Positions 63,945 through 64,000 of a stretch of 64,000 nucleotides of DNA are shown one piece after another. The translations under genes were made by a program, and so were the position numbers. The DNA is from Arsukibacterium sp. UBA3155 (GTDB taxonomy: Bacteria > Pseudomonadota > Gammaproteobacteria > Enterobacterales > Alteromonadaceae), in the NCBI GenBank assembly GCA_002364615.1, contig DEYP01000016.1, forward strand, positions 151,639-215,638, given 5' to 3'. Position 1 is the stretch's first letter. The number at the start of each line of letters is the position of its first letter. The notes under the pieces were generated by a model. That model was given only the letters and a program-made list of their open reading frames with translations, was not told the origin of the DNA and did no database searches.

Positions 63945-64000
63945 TATGAATACTTCACTGTCATTAATGTGAGGAACTGTAGTGGCACACTAAATTTGGC

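Noticed and set aside
1-64000. tRNA, rRNA, CRISPR arrays, transposase genes
   Set aside because: No tRNA-like cloverleaf, rRNA core, regularly spaced direct repeats or transposase motif was noticed on either strand; a dedicated scan was not possible.
63945-64000. Possible end of a minus-strand gene at the right edge
   Set aside because: Two frames remain open over the last bases; the stretch is too short to choose, though the hairpin at 63924 hints at a gene ending there.

Overview
The window looks like the chromosome of a gammaproteobacterium of the Rheinheimera / Arsukibacterium / Alishewanella type (order Alteromonadales or Chromatiales in the wide sense). The basis is gene content only: a LiuR-headed leucine-degradation operon next to a valine/isoleucine set, rhombosortase, DUF3297, DUF3025, DUF6482 and DUF808 genes, and moderate GC. 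No rRNA, tRNA, CRISPR array or intact insertion sequence was seen.

Layout. 1-3763 (+): a DUF4129 (partial) - DUF4350 - MoxR - DUF58 operon, with a convergent DUF4234 membrane protein at 3766-4254. 4421-13451 (-): liuR-liuA-liuB-liuC-liuD-liuE-scoA-scoB, which converts isovaleryl-CoA to acetyl-CoA and acetoacetate and activates acetoacetate. 13727-22217 (+), divergent from liuR: thiolase, mmsA, acyl-CoA dehydrogenase, enoyl-CoA hydratase, 3-hydroxyisobutyryl-CoA hydrolase, mmsB and an SDR, together the valine route plus beta-oxidation end steps. 22306-26456: a visibly AT-richer accessory stretch with a glycine-zipper protein, a Sel1-repeat protein and small unknowns. 26698-30152: SRPBCC protein, signal peptidase I, a response regulator with a long helical tail, and DUF6482. 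30189-38731: a compact polysaccharide locus arranged as two divergent operons (WecA-type initiator, flippase, pyruvyl transferase; and three glycosyltransferases, polymerase-like protein, DUF218). 38728-46672: MFS, amidoligase plus class-I glutaminase pair, rhombosortase, gamma-glutamyltransferase, hydratase, lipoprotein, cysK. 46798-50396: a second MoxR with a CoxE-like VWA protein, TauE/SafE, DUF3297. 50508-53194 (-): a J-domain protein leading three unrecognised proteins. 53326-63813: phytase/esterase-like protein, asnB, DUF3025, NatAB-type ABC exporter, bfd, aspartoacylase-like protein, periplasmic binding protein, GNAT, gloA, DUF808.

The most striking non-gene signal is a family of large, intra-operonic stem-loop repeats. 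Eight cores at five loci lie between 5846 and 21329, all inside or beside the branched-chain amino acid genes. Each has outer arms that differ in sequence from copy to copy yet remain complementary, around a conserved core of small hairpins whose tips recur as CATCCATG-like octamers. A second, unrelated hairpin repeat family has two copies (14948-15035 and 47711-47788) and shows the same arm covariation. Other candidates for undescribed biology are the J-domain cluster, the glycine-zipper/Sel1 trio and the amidoligase/glutaminase pair.
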